This document shows, in pieces, positions 54,601 to 62,816 of a DNA stretch of 64,000 nt. This DNA comes from PGYR01 sp034670025. Lineage in GTDB: Bacteria > Bacteroidota > Ignavibacteria > Kapaibacteriales > UBA2268. The position numbers and the translations under genes were made by a program. How positions within the stretch are numbered: position 1 is the stretch's first letter; each line of letters starts with the position of its first letter. The notes beneath the pieces are model-generated. The model saw only the letters and a program-made list of their open reading frames with translations, was not told where the DNA came from and did not search any database. The stretch lies in NCBI GenBank assembly GCA_034670025.1, contig JAXMOE010000001.1, positions 806,001-870,000 of the forward strand. Direction: 5' to 3'.

Positions 54601-54833
54601 ATTGCATCTGGCAATTCTTTTTGACCATATAGTCTTTGCTCCCAAAACCATTCCCATCGTTTGAATTGCTTCCAACCTTTGATAGTGTCCAATGATTGGT
54701 CACCTATCAAATCTTCTTGTAATATTTCTTGAATCACTTGAAACTGACTCGGGTTTTGCTCTAAGTTATCGAATGTCTGTGATGTAATAACAGTAGCAAA
54801 CAACATCAATCCAATTATATATATTTTATTCAT
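51612..54833 (-). CDS. Secreted VPS10/BNR-propeller protein with T9SS sorting domain
   Basis: 1073 residues. A signal peptide (about 1-18) precedes a propeller with at least eight Asp-box-like repeats (GAWRTTNAGQSWIEI, LKSTDGGVTFKTTS, FRSEDGAETWEHEF, YISEDNGKTWSLS, EVSEDKGKSWTVM, RRTTNGGGSWDII). About residue 770 onward are three Ig-like domains with WSTGET and ESGTYRVEIEDEYGCS cores, and the last ~75 residues are a type A sorting domain (VELYPNPTKNNLSIKI, then DVSEYSSGSYFVKI). Predicted surface or extracellular, possibly binding glycan or protein. It shares a transcript with ruvA. The divergent 200-base gap 54834-55033 is AT-rich with nothing else recognised. Confidence 0.88.
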   Translation of the reverse strand: MNKIYIIGLMLFATVITSQTFDNLEQNPSQFQVIQEILQEDLIGDQSLDTIKGWKQFKRWEWFWEQRLYGQKELPDAMKIKKMAESYSQLENSKLSQIQSVTWEKYGPFETPGGGTRTQGVGRVNDIAISPTSNLVMIAGAASGGAWRTTNAGQSWIEIDMTDQLSLGISDIEFAPSDDNIVYLATGDANGSLGSNADYYSVGLLKSTDGGVTFKTTSIYYELRESKSLTQVLVHPQNPNIVLASSNEGIFRSEDGAETWEHEFSSNTIKDMEFHPTNPDMIYSVTMTRSGSNSIYISEDNGKTWSLSRLVSGAIRTEMAVTPAAPDNLYIISAGQSRQFNTFEVSEDKGKSWTVMATQSSAGNILGWNEGDDLNVGQGNYDLAIAVNPTDKNDVYIGGVNIWHSVNAGKNWNLYTHWYGGFERPGVHADQHQLTFTPDGDYLYVGNDGGVYRNNAGTGMWEDLNNGMDITQFYRLGVSQSSAFDVISGAQDNGTARFNGVTWNKAFSGDGMECAINPTNPDRVYVSTYNGNLRSSTNGGQSFRSMINSNILLQLYDEAETGAWVTPYIINQKDSKYMYAGFNNVWKNDNYGDRSNWSKISTFGDNTGNNIVSLAISDENDDYIYAGTTGIMRRTTNGGGSWDIIHNSSNAITYIAVNPLNPNQAYITKSGYGNNDKVLFYDGDEWIDISGNLPSIPVNTIVIEDPIKQSIYIGTDIGVFYSDLNTGYWKKLEGEMPNTIVNELEIHRNSGKLYAATYGRGLWRTDLLGCESNKLEVQVIGDLEFCQGDSVILESVTDLPNYKWNTGETTKRIVVKESGNFVLTNSSEEYCIDKSDIVKVNVFSSSERMISAGDGIAFCDGIDELRLGIPFIYQNVEWSTGETKKFIRVSVPGEYVVSAVGASGCVVKDTIILYESSLSKNIEISKNGNTLSVPEGYNYRWFLNDTIIPSSDVSELEITESGTYRVEIEDEYGCSVDPVAVEVITHVTNLEELIAVELYPNPTKNNLSIKIGKVNSQTVYFELFNSSGDLEYRKTLSSNRLHDLDVSEYSSGSYFVKITINEKQYFHKLVITK

Positions 54834-55033
54834 AATTCTTATTATATTATATTTATTTTCTTATATTTACATTTGTGCAATATTTATTATATACGTTGCA
54901 TTACGTCCAACAGATTAGTTTCTTTTAAACTTGTATTTAATATTACAGTTAAATAAAAGTTCTAATTTACGACTTTAATTTTATAATAAATTACACTTCT
55001 TATGTATTCTAATAGACAAACTAAGGGCTAACA

Positions 55034-57325
55034 TTGTTACATAATTTTAATAATAAATCAATTTCTGTTTGTATAATAGCAAAAAATGAAGAAAAAATGA
55101 TTGGTGATTGCCTAAATTCGGTAAAAACCATTGCTAACGAGATTATAATTGTTGATACTGGCTCTACCGATAAGACAAAGCAAATTGCTTCAGAATATAC
55201 AAAAAACATCTATAATTATGAGTGGAACGATGATTTTGCTTCTGCTCGAAATTTTGGAATAGACAAAGCAGTTTCTGACTTCATACTTATAATTGATTGT
55301 GATGAAAGATTATTGAATCCTGAAACTGTTTCAAACAAGCTGTCAGAAATATCTGATAATGTTGGTGGTGTAATGGTTAAGGTTGTGTCATACAATGATA
55401 AGAAGGAAGGCCGCGATGAGTATAGCTCAAAAATGGTGCGTTTGTTTAGAAATAAACCAAATATCAGGTTTGATGGTATAATACACGAACAAGTGGCTAA
55501 TAGTATAATTGCAGCAGGTCTTAAGTTAGTTGACTCCGATATTGAGTTCTTACACGAAGGTTATAACTACGACGCTGTATCAATGAACAAAAAGCAGAAG
55601 AGAAATTTGGCTCTATTAATACGGCAGAATGAATCAAATCCTAAGAGTGCTTATACCTTATTCCAACTGTCAAGAACATATTTAGCCCTCAAAGATTTAC
55701 AAAATGCAGAGAAATATATAGATGAAGCGATTGCATTATCAAATGATAATGATTCAGTAAAAACACAGGCATTGAATTATGGTGGGCTAATAGCTTATCA
55801 AACTGGAAACAAATCAATGGCTGTAGCACGTGCAGAACAGTCGTTGAAAATAGTAGATAAACAAGGCTTTGCTAACTATATACTTGGCGAATGTGCTTAT
55901 GATTCGAAAAGCCACAAAAATGCTATTACTCATTACAAGAATATGATTGATGCTTATAATACTAAAGACCTGAAAGCAGATATCATTGGTGATTACAAAT
56001 TACCAGAATCACAGATATATTTCAGAATTGGAAGATCAGAATTAGTATTAGGCAATGTGTCTGTGGCAATAGACAATTTCAAACTGGGACTTAGACACAA
56101 CCCAAAAGATATAAACTGCTTAGTAGGGTTAGCTGATATACAAAACAAGCAAGGTAACTTAACGGAAGCACTCCACAATTTGCGACTGGCAAAAAAAGCC
56201 GCTCCCCACAGGAAGGAGTTAGATGGCTATATTGAGGTTGTGAGCAAAAAGGCAAGCAAATCAAAAATCACTCCTATAAATGACAAAGGTAAAATTCTTT
56301 TTACATTATCTATGATTGTAAAGAATGAAGAGAAAATGCTTCGTGGATGCTTGGAATCTGCCAAAAACTTAGTTGATGAAATAGTAATAGTTGACACTGG
56401 TTCTACAGACAACACGGTAGCAATAGCAGAAGAGTTTGGTGCAAAAGTGTATCATTTTGACTGGATTGATGACTTTGCCGCAGCAAGAAATGAAGCATTA
56501 AAATACTCTTCTGGTAAATGGATACTGTACTTAGATGCTGATGAGAGATTGGCTCCAGTAGATGTTGTTAATTTTAGAGAATCACTTTCTAAACTCGATT
56601 CTGACAAAGGCGGACTGATTTGCACAATAGAATCACCGCACGCAAAGCTAACTGGAGGTGAAGCAGACATACACAGAGGTAGCTATCCAAGGATATTCAG
56701 GAATTTAGGCATAGATAAAGTGAAATTCCAAGGTAGGGTCCACGAACAAATTTCGCCATCACTAAAAGATAACAACTTAGAATTACTCCAATCCGACGTG
56801 GTAATACAGCATTTGGGTTATGACCAATCGCGCGAGATAATGGAAAGTAAAATCAAAAGAAATTATAGGATGCTTCTAAAGCACGTTAAGGAAGAGCCAA
56901 CTAATGGCTATTCGTGGTATCAGCTGGGGCAGACATTGGGACACATGAACCTAATAAAAGAAGCGGAAGACACTATAAAATTTGCTCTAAAGTGTGGCAA
57001 CCTATCCCCTATGATTGAGGCGAGTGCTTGCTCTACACTTGCCCAATTTGCTGGTAATAATAAGAGGTTTAGCGAGTCATATAAGTGGGCAAAAAAATCA
57101 GTAGATTTAGTACCTAATAGTCTATATTCTATGAACTTGATGGCTTATTCATTGCTTCACTTAGGTCGCTTCAAAGAGTCTGAAAAAGTGTTTGAAGAAG
57201 CAATACAGATAAAAAATGGTTTCTATGATAACGCACCAGCAGCCGCTTATGATGTAGATGTTCCCATGAAGATATTAGAAAATGGACTGCAAAGGGCTCA
57301 GAATAAGGTAATCCCTAAACTATAA
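55034..57325 (+). CDS. Tandem GT2 glycosyltransferase with TPR regions
   Basis: 763 residues, starting at TTG with AAGGG eight bases upstream; the next ATG would cut into the first catalytic motif. Residues ~8-190 are a GT2 domain (SVCIIAKNEEKMIGDCLNSV, VDTGSTDKTK, LIIDCDERLL), then TPR helices (~190-400), a second GT2 domain (~420-620: LSMIVKNEEKMLRGCLESAK, VDTGSTDNT, LYLDADERLA), and a further TPR end. Both domains keep the DTGSTD and DxDER motifs, so both may be active. It resembles SunS-like GT2-TPR proteins, doubled by an internal duplication. Convergent with the aminotransferase, overlapping six bases. Confidence 0.86.
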   Translation: MLHNFNNKSISVCIIAKNEEKMIGDCLNSVKTIANEIIIVDTGSTDKTKQIASEYTKNIYNYEWNDDFASARNFGIDKAVSDFILIIDCDERLLNPETVSNKLSEISDNVGGVMVKVVSYNDKKEGRDEYSSKMVRLFRNKPNIRFDGIIHEQVANSIIAAGLKLVDSDIEFLHEGYNYDAVSMNKKQKRNLALLIRQNESNPKSAYTLFQLSRTYLALKDLQNAEKYIDEAIALSNDNDSVKTQALNYGGLIAYQTGNKSMAVARAEQSLKIVDKQGFANYILGECAYDSKSHKNAITHYKNMIDAYNTKDLKADIIGDYKLPESQIYFRIGRSELVLGNVSVAIDNFKLGLRHNPKDINCLVGLADIQNKQGNLTEALHNLRLAKKAAPHRKELDGYIEVVSKKASKSKITPINDKGKILFTLSMIVKNEEKMLRGCLESAKNLVDEIVIVDTGSTDNTVAIAEEFGAKVYHFDWIDDFAAARNEALKYSSGKWILYLDADERLAPVDVVNFRESLSKLDSDKGGLICTIESPHAKLTGGEADIHRGSYPRIFRNLGIDKVKFQGRVHEQISPSLKDNNLELLQSDVVIQHLGYDQSREIMESKIKRNYRMLLKHVKEEPTNGYSWYQLGQTLGHMNLIKEAEDTIKFALKCGNLSPMIEASACSTLAQFAGNNKRFSESYKWAKKSVDLVPNSLYSMNLMAYSLLHLGRFKESEKVFEEAIQIKNGFYDNAPAAAYDVDVPMKILENGLQRAQNKVIPKL

Positions 57326-58501
57326 CTCTGAAATAATACTGTCTAACGTATTAATAAAGTAATCTATATCATTTTTACTTAAAATATAAGGCGGCACTAA
57401 TCTAAGTACAGTGCCCGAAGTAGCATTCGTAATAATTCTATTATCTAATAGCTTGTTTACTATAGGTTTAGCTTCCGATTTGAACTCCAGACCGCACATA
57501 AGTCCCATACCCTTGTATTGAGTAACTCGTTGGGGATATTTAGCAACTAATTCTTCTAATTTTAATTTCAGATAATCGCCAACTTGCTGTATGTGTTCCA
57601 TCATCCCTTCAGCCAATTCATCTAAGACTACATTACCAGTAGCACAAGCCAGAGCGTTACCACCGAAAGTAGTTCCGTGTTCACCTTTTTCTAAAAGTTC
57701 AGCTGTCTTTTGGTTGAATAGTATTGCACCTATTGGTATTCCTCCACCCAGACCTTTAGCGATAGTTACAATGTCTGGCTTGATGTCAAAATACTCGAAG
57801 CTAAAAAACTTTCCAGTTCGCCCCAATCCTGATTGAACTTCATCTGCAATAATTAGGAAGTTGTACTTTTCTCTTAACTCAATTAACTTTGTTACCCATT
57901 TGGAATCAGCAACTGTTAAGCCTCCAGAACCTTGTATAAATTCAACGAACACAGCTGCAGTATTATCATCTATTTCACTTTCTAATGCTTCAACTGAGTT
58001 AAACTCAATAACCTTGTTATTTGGAATAAATGGACCTTTGTCTTTCTTGTAAACGTCGCCTTCCATTAATGAAAGTGCACCATAAGTTCTGCCGTGGAAC
58101 CCACCAGTGAAAGCAACAAGTTCGGTTTTGCCGTGAATAGCTCCCCACTTTCTGGCTGCTTTTATTGCCCCTTCAGAAGATTCGGCTCCTGAGTTGGAGT
58201 AAAACACTTTGTCATAGCCAGTCATTTCTTTTATTTTTTCGGCTAATTGAATCTGTGGCTCTTGGTAGAAAAAGTTTGAGATGTGAAGATACTTCTTTGA
58301 CTGCTTCTCTATTGCATCTAATATCTTGGGGTGCGAATGTCCTAACACATTGACTGCTATTCCACCGAGTAAATCGAGGTACTCATTTCCATCAGTATCC
58401 CATATTTTCAATCCCTCAGCTCTATCAGCAATTATTGGTAACCGCCCATAGGTCTGAAGGATTGATTGACTTTCTCTTTCGAAAACAGAGTTATTACTCA
58501 T
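57320..58501 (-). CDS. argD: Class III aminotransferase, acetylornithine/ornithine type
   Basis: 393 residues, pyridoxal-phosphate dependent. YLDLLGGIAVNVLGHSHPKI near the start, YSNSGAESSEGAIKAARKW for phosphate binding, FIIADEVQSGLGRTG-like IIADEVQSGLGRTGKFFSFE, and Lys249 in TIAKGLGGGIPIGA. The pattern fits N-acetylornithine aminotransferase (arginine synthesis) and the related succinyl-, LysW- and ornithine aminotransferases; specificity cannot be settled from sequence, and no other arg gene adjoins. It starts directly at the stop of the SPFH gene. Confidence 0.85.
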   Translation of the reverse strand: MSNNSVFERESQSILQTYGRLPIIADRAEGLKIWDTDGNEYLDLLGGIAVNVLGHSHPKILDAIEKQSKKYLHISNFFYQEPQIQLAEKIKEMTGYDKVFYSNSGAESSEGAIKAARKWGAIHGKTELVAFTGGFHGRTYGALSLMEGDVYKKDKGPFIPNNKVIEFNSVEALESEIDDNTAAVFVEFIQGSGGLTVADSKWVTKLIELREKYNFLIIADEVQSGLGRTGKFFSFEYFDIKPDIVTIAKGLGGGIPIGAILFNQKTAELLEKGEHGTTFGGNALACATGNVVLDELAEGMMEHIQQVGDYLKLKLEELVAKYPQRVTQYKGMGLMCGLEFKSEAKPIVNKLLDNRIITNATSGTVLRLVPPYILSKNDIDYFINTLDSIISEL

Positions 58502-59404
58502 TTACTTTCCATCTAAGATAATTGGAGTATCACCATTACCTAATACAATTACTTTAGAATTGTCAGATTTTACAAGTTCTTGCATAACTTTTACTCTTTC
58601 AAATTCGAGTAGTTTATTTGAAAGACCAGAGTTGATAATCTTTTGCGCATCGGCAACACCAGCTGCTTCTTCTCTCTTTCTCTGAGCTTCTTTCTTTTCT
58701 TTCTCCAATACATAAACCATTCTTTGGTCTTCTTGTATTGCATTTATCTTTCTTTCTATACTTTGCTTTACACTTGTTGGTAAGTCAATCTGTCTTACTA
58801 ACATATTTTCAAGTTCAAAACCACGAATCAACAAGGTTTCTGCAATTGCATCTTTAACCATTTTTTCAAACTCTGCTCTTTTGTCAGAATATAGTTCAAT
58901 GGCTTCAAAATCAACTGCACTTTCTCTAATTTGAGATCTTACAATAGGTCTGATAATCTTGTCTTTATAATCGGGACCAATCTTTTTCAGGATAGTAGGA
59001 GCATCAACAGCTTTGGTTTTGTAAAGTACCGTTAAGTCTATTATTACTTGCAAACCATCTTTACTCAGTACAGATACAGCGTCTTCAGTATTGTTTTCTC
59101 CTTCGCCAATAGTAGAAGTCATAGTGTAGTTCTGAGTCTGAGTTGACATTACTACTACATCAACTAATGGATTTACAAAGTTCATCCCTTCGTAAATAAC
59201 TTCATCTTGAACTTTACCGAATAGCTTTATTACTCCTATGTGACCAGCGTCTATTATTTTCACTGATTGGAATAGTATGCTAAGTACCATAACGATAACA
59301 CCAATAGTAGATACTAAACTTTTGAATTTACCTAATGGTTCGGCATCTTTGTTAAGAGTTAAACCAATTATTAAAATAATGAGACCAAATATTAAAAGTC
59401 CCAT
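58502..59404 (-). CDS. SPFH/prohibitin family membrane protein
   Basis: 300 residues. Two hydrophobic N-terminal segments (about 1-16 and 30-50, the latter FKSLVSTIGVIVMVLSILFQ) anchor it, followed by an SPFH/Band 7 domain (about 52-215: AGHIGVIKLFGKVQDEVIYE, TVLYKTKAVDAPTIL, YKDKIIRPIVRSQIRE) and a charged coiled coil (NAIQEDQRMVYVLEKEKKEA, QRKREEAAGVADA). Prohibitin-like proteins form large rings and work with membrane proteases or in membrane organisation. AAGGTGA precedes the ATG. The argD-like gene follows without a gap. Confidence 0.9.
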   Translation of the reverse strand: MGLLIFGLIILIIGLTLNKDAEPLGKFKSLVSTIGVIVMVLSILFQSVKIIDAGHIGVIKLFGKVQDEVIYEGMNFVNPLVDVVVMSTQTQNYTMTSTIGEGENNTEDAVSVLSKDGLQVIIDLTVLYKTKAVDAPTILKKIGPDYKDKIIRPIVRSQIRESAVDFEAIELYSDKRAEFEKMVKDAIAETLLIRGFELENMLVRQIDLPTSVKQSIERKINAIQEDQRMVYVLEKEKKEAQRKREEAAGVADAQKIINSGLSNKLLEFERVKVMQELVKSDNSKVIVLGNGDTPIILDGK

Positions 59405-59441
59405 AGATTCACCTTTGTCTTTTTGTTTTTAAATTATTGTG

Positions 59442-59449
59442 CAAAGTTA
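59442..59449 (-). promoter_or_regulatory. Possible -7 element for the SPFH-argD operon
   Basis: On minus TAACTTTG (59449 to 59442) matches TAnnTTTG, 37 bases before the ATG, in the 93-base gap after the ABC permease gene. Confidence 0.4.
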
Positions 59450-59470
59450 ACTACGTTTAAGCTAATAATA

Positions 59471-59499
59471 AAGTGGATGGAAATTAACTCTTTCCACTT
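59471..59499 (-). terminator. Possible hairpin terminator after the ABC permease gene
   Basis: AAGTGGA (59471-59477) and TCCACTT (59493-59499) can pair; on minus the stem starts within the permease stop codon and is followed by TTATTATTA, a weak tail. Confidence 0.35.
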
Positions 59500-60310
59500 A
59501 CTCTTTCAAAGCACCCGCAGTTAGCCCTTTTATTATTTGCTTCTGGAATATAAGGAACAGTATTATAATTGGCACTGCTGACATAGAAGCTCCTGCCATC
59601 AGGTGTCCCCAATTGATAGACTGCTTACCCATATAGAAAGTTAACCCCACTGGTAAAGTCCAGAAATCAGAGTCATTAGTAAAGAGGAAAGGGAAAAGAA
59701 AAGAGTTCCAATTCATTAGAAAAACATAAACCCCAACTACTATAAGTATCGGTTTTGAGAGAGGAAATATAATCTTAGTAATAATCTGAAATTGGTTCGC
59801 ACCATCAAGAACTGCTGCCTTTTCTATTGTCTCTGGTATGTTGGATAAGTATTGCTTAATCAGAAATACACCGAATGGAGTTACGAGCCAAGGAATAATC
59901 AGTGCTTCGTAGGAGTTAATCCAACTAAAATTGACCATAGTCCTATAAAGAGGTATCATAATTACGTGTGGTGGAATCATCATAACACCTATGATGCTCA
60001 GCAGTATTAGGTTATTACCTTTGAATTTTTTCCTTGCTAAGGCATAACCCGTGACTGTACAAAATATAAGATTGAATGCAGTGACTATAGTTGCAACGAA
60101 CAGCGAGTTGAGGAAATAAATATCGAATGAATCCGATGACAATGCTTCCTTGTAGTTTCCAAATGAGTTTTCGGAAGTGAGAAGCTGAGTTAGTGAGTCT
60201 ATGCTTTCGGGGTTTGATTTGAGTGATAGAAATAGCATCCAAACTATTGGAAATGCCATTCCGACAGCTATAATTGCTAATAACATATATAATATTATCT
60301 TTTTAGACAA
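59498..60310 (-). CDS. Carbohydrate ABC transporter permease (MalG family)
   Basis: 270 residues, starting at TTG with AGAGG five bases upstream. About six membrane helices; the cytoplasmic EAA loop EKAAVLDGANQFQIITKI with Gly and the IIFPLSKPILIVV helix identifies the MalG/UgpE/LacG family, which forms the sugar channel with a MalF-type partner, an ATPase and a binding protein. None of these is adjacent: the gene lies two bases after a peptidase gene. Substrate unknown. It is the last gene of the cdaA-miaA-dacB chain. Confidence 0.9.
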   Translation of the reverse strand: MSKKIILYMLLAIIAVGMAFPIVWMLFLSLKSNPESIDSLTQLLTSENSFGNYKEALSSDSFDIYFLNSLFVATIVTAFNLIFCTVTGYALARKKFKGNNLILLSIIGVMMIPPHVIMIPLYRTMVNFSWINSYEALIIPWLVTPFGVFLIKQYLSNIPETIEKAAVLDGANQFQIITKIIFPLSKPILIVVGVYVFLMNWNSFLFPFLFTNDSDFWTLPVGLTFYMGKQSINWGHLMAGASMSAVPIIILFLIFQKQIIKGLTAGALKE

Positions 60311-60312
60311 TA

Positions 60313-61911
60313 TTACCTCTCTTCATTGAAGTAGAAGAATTGTGATATTAGTTCACCCAAGTCATTCTCTATGTCTTTGTACTTACTAACAGAGTTACCG
60401 TTGAAAATGAAAGCATAAGCTAATTTTTCACCATCTAACGAGGTAGTAATTCCCGAAAGTGCACTTACATTTCTTAGAGTACCGGTCTTCCCTATTAATA
60501 TATCTTCAGCTGCAGTGTTTCTCATTCGCTTTCTTAGTGTACCGTCTTCACCTGCTACTGCTAAGCTTTCGAAAAATTTGTCACTGTAATCTTGTTTGTG
60601 TATATATTCTAATATCTTAACTAATGATAATGGCGATAGCAGGTTTCTTCTCGACAAGCCAGAGCCATCATTGAGGTACAAGCCATTGTAAGGTATTCTC
60701 AAGCTGTCAAAAGTATTGAAAGTTAAGTCTTGAGCACCAAAATAATTATCATTGTAATTCCTATTGTGTGCACCAATTATCTTAAATAAGTTCTCAGCTA
60801 TATAATTATCACTATTCTTATTTAATCCAGATAGAACCTCAAAAAGGTCAGTTTTGATACTTGCTATCTTGTTTTTTTCAATATACTGTAGTTTATAAAC
60901 ATTACAAACTTGTGGGCTGCCATATACTTCTACACCTACTTTCTTCAAGCTCGATTTCAAAACACCAACTGTAGCAATAGCAGGGTCTTTCATATAATAT
61001 CTATAAGCTCTAGTCCTACCTCTTCTCAGGTTGCCACGCACAGAGAATATCTGAACACCTTCATCATTGAGTGTGCTACCTATTCTAACTCGCATATTAT
61101 CATTACTATACTCAGAATTGAATGCATCGCCATAATGCTGGACTAATTCGGGTTCTATTAGCTCATCCTTGTACTCTTCTGGCAGTTCGATACCCATATT
61201 GTCAGTAGTCTTGCCATAGACAAGGTATTTCAAAGTTTCAGATTCGGGGTAGATATCACAATCCAAGTATTGCCCTTTCTTTGTACCCCTTACTGTGACC
61301 AACGCCTTGTTTCTTTCAATACTAAGAGGAGTGATTGGTGCTAATTTTTCGACTTCATCATCATCATAAGAATATTTGAACCTGCTGGTTTTCGAATCGA
61401 AGTATGATATGTCTGCATAAATATTACCATTGATCTGATTGATTCCTTTACGCTTGATTACCATAGCCACGGAATCAAAATCACTTTGAGTTAGCAATGG
61501 GTCGCCTTGACCGTAGATAATCAAATCCCCATAGAGTGTGCCGTCTTTCACTTTGCCATTCATATAGATAGGAGTTTCAATATACTTTTCTTTGTACAGG
61601 TTCAATGTCACAAAGCTTGTCACTAACTTAGTGGTTGAAGCTGGAGTGAGCGACATTGTCTCATTTTTTTGATATAGAAACTTTTGATCATCAATAGAAT
61701 AAACCACCAAGCCAAAGTCAGTATTTCTAAGGTTGTGTCTATTAATTATCCCGTCTATATCCCTGCTCAACGCCTTAATTGAGTGTGTTGAGTCAGACTC
61801 ATTGATTAGTGGGAGAAAAGTTTCTTCTATTACTAATTTGTTCTTCACTTTTTGCGAAAATGCAGTAGTAAATGAAAGTATTAAAATTATATAAATTAAA
61901 TATTTAAACAT
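60313..61911 (-). CDS. dacB: D-alanyl-D-alanine carboxypeptidase/endopeptidase (PBP4, S13)
   Basis: 532 residues with a signal peptide (about 1-19, ending AFSQ). The penicillin-binding motifs are present: SxxK as Ser92-Thr-Thr-Lys95 in SLTPASTTKL, SxN in KNSDNYIAEN, and KTG (about 474) in ILIGKTGTL. It cleaves D-Ala-D-Ala or peptide cross-links in periplasmic peptidoglycan during growth. An inserted domain between the first two motifs is usual for the S13 class. Its start overlaps the miaA stop by 16 bases. Confidence 0.93.
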   Translation of the reverse strand: MFKYLIYIILILSFTTAFSQKVKNKLVIEETFLPLINESDSTHSIKALSRDIDGIINRHNLRNTDFGLVVYSIDDQKFLYQKNETMSLTPASTTKLVTSFVTLNLYKEKYIETPIYMNGKVKDGTLYGDLIIYGQGDPLLTQSDFDSVAMVIKRKGINQINGNIYADISYFDSKTSRFKYSYDDDEVEKLAPITPLSIERNKALVTVRGTKKGQYLDCDIYPESETLKYLVYGKTTDNMGIELPEEYKDELIEPELVQHYGDAFNSEYSNDNMRVRIGSTLNDEGVQIFSVRGNLRRGRTRAYRYYMKDPAIATVGVLKSSLKKVGVEVYGSPQVCNVYKLQYIEKNKIASIKTDLFEVLSGLNKNSDNYIAENLFKIIGAHNRNYNDNYFGAQDLTFNTFDSLRIPYNGLYLNDGSGLSRRNLLSPLSLVKILEYIHKQDYSDKFFESLAVAGEDGTLRKRMRNTAAEDILIGKTGTLRNVSALSGITTSLDGEKLAYAFIFNGNSVSKYKDIENDLGELISQFFYFNEER

Positions 61912-62816
61912 TCTTTTATCTTTATTGTTTTAGTTTTGTTATCTAAATCGTATTTGAGCCAATTAATATTGTCCATTCCCCTGAGCCAAGTCAATTGCCT
62001 TTTGGCATATCTGCGGGTGAATTTCTTGAACTCTTCTATCGCTGTTTCCTCTTTCCATTCACCATCTAAGTATTTTTTAACTTCATTGTAGCCAACAGTG
62101 TTCATAGAGTTCAAATTTGGGCTATAACCAGAATCAATTATCTGCTTATACTCTTCTACTATACCCTGCTCCCACATTTGCTTGCATCTTTTGTTAATTC
62201 TATCATAGAGCATCTGCCTAGGGAAATCAATTGCAAAGTATATTGGTCTAAAATTATTACTATTTTCTTCACGTTTCTGAGCATCACTTAGTTTCTCATT
62301 ATTAGACAAATAGTATTCTAATGCCCTTATAACTCGTTGCTTATTATTCTTATCAATTCTTTCATAACTAACAGCATCAACTTCTTGCAATTTAGTCAAA
62401 AGGGGTTCTAAACCTTCTTCGTCACATTGTTTATTCAGCTGGTGTCTTAGCTCGTGATTTGTGGATTGACTATCACCATCGAATAATCCTTCGAACAATG
62501 CTTTGATATAAAAAAGCGAACCCCCACAAACTATTGGGGTTTTACCCGTGCTACTTAATTCTTTTATTACTCTACTTGCATCTCGGGCAAATATTCCAGC
62601 ACTATATTCATCATCAGGATTCAGAAAATCTATCAAATGATGATTAACTGAGTTTAGCTCTTCTTTCGATGGCTTTGCTGTACAAATATCCATCATTTTG
62701 TAAACTTGCCTTGAATCAGCCGATATTATTTCTGACTGTAAATCATTAGCTAACATAAGTGACAAATCTGTCTTTCCAGAAGCTGTTGGCCCTGTGATTA
62801 CTACAACATCAAGCAT
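61896..62816 (-). CDS. miaA: tRNA dimethylallyltransferase
   Basis: 306 residues. MiaA adds a dimethylallyl group to N6 of A37 in tRNAs reading codons that start with U. P-loop GPTASGKT (residues 9-16), SADSRQVYKMMDI, the catalytic Thr/Asp neighbourhood TAKPSKEEL with HHLIDFLNPDDEYSAG, VCGGSLFYIKALFEGL, and the C-terminal FTRRYAKRQLTWLRG. Length is normal. It overlaps cdaA by eight bases and dacB by 16. Confidence 0.97.
   Translation of the reverse strand: MLDVVVITGPTASGKTDLSLMLANDLQSEIISADSRQVYKMMDICTAKPSKEELNSVNHHLIDFLNPDDEYSAGIFARDASRVIKELSSTGKTPIVCGGSLFYIKALFEGLFDGDSQSTNHELRHQLNKQCDEEGLEPLLTKLQEVDAVSYERIDKNNKQRVIRALEYYLSNNEKLSDAQKREENSNNFRPIYFAIDFPRQMLYDRINKRCKQMWEQGIVEEYKQIIDSGYSPNLNSMNTVGYNEVKKYLDGEWKEETAIEEFKKFTRRYAKRQLTWLRGMDNINWLKYDLDNKTKTIKIKECLNI

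Noticed and set aside
54834..55033. tRNA or riboswitch in the divergent gap
   Set aside because: No cloverleaf, no T-loop sequence and no known riboswitch core could be found by eye.
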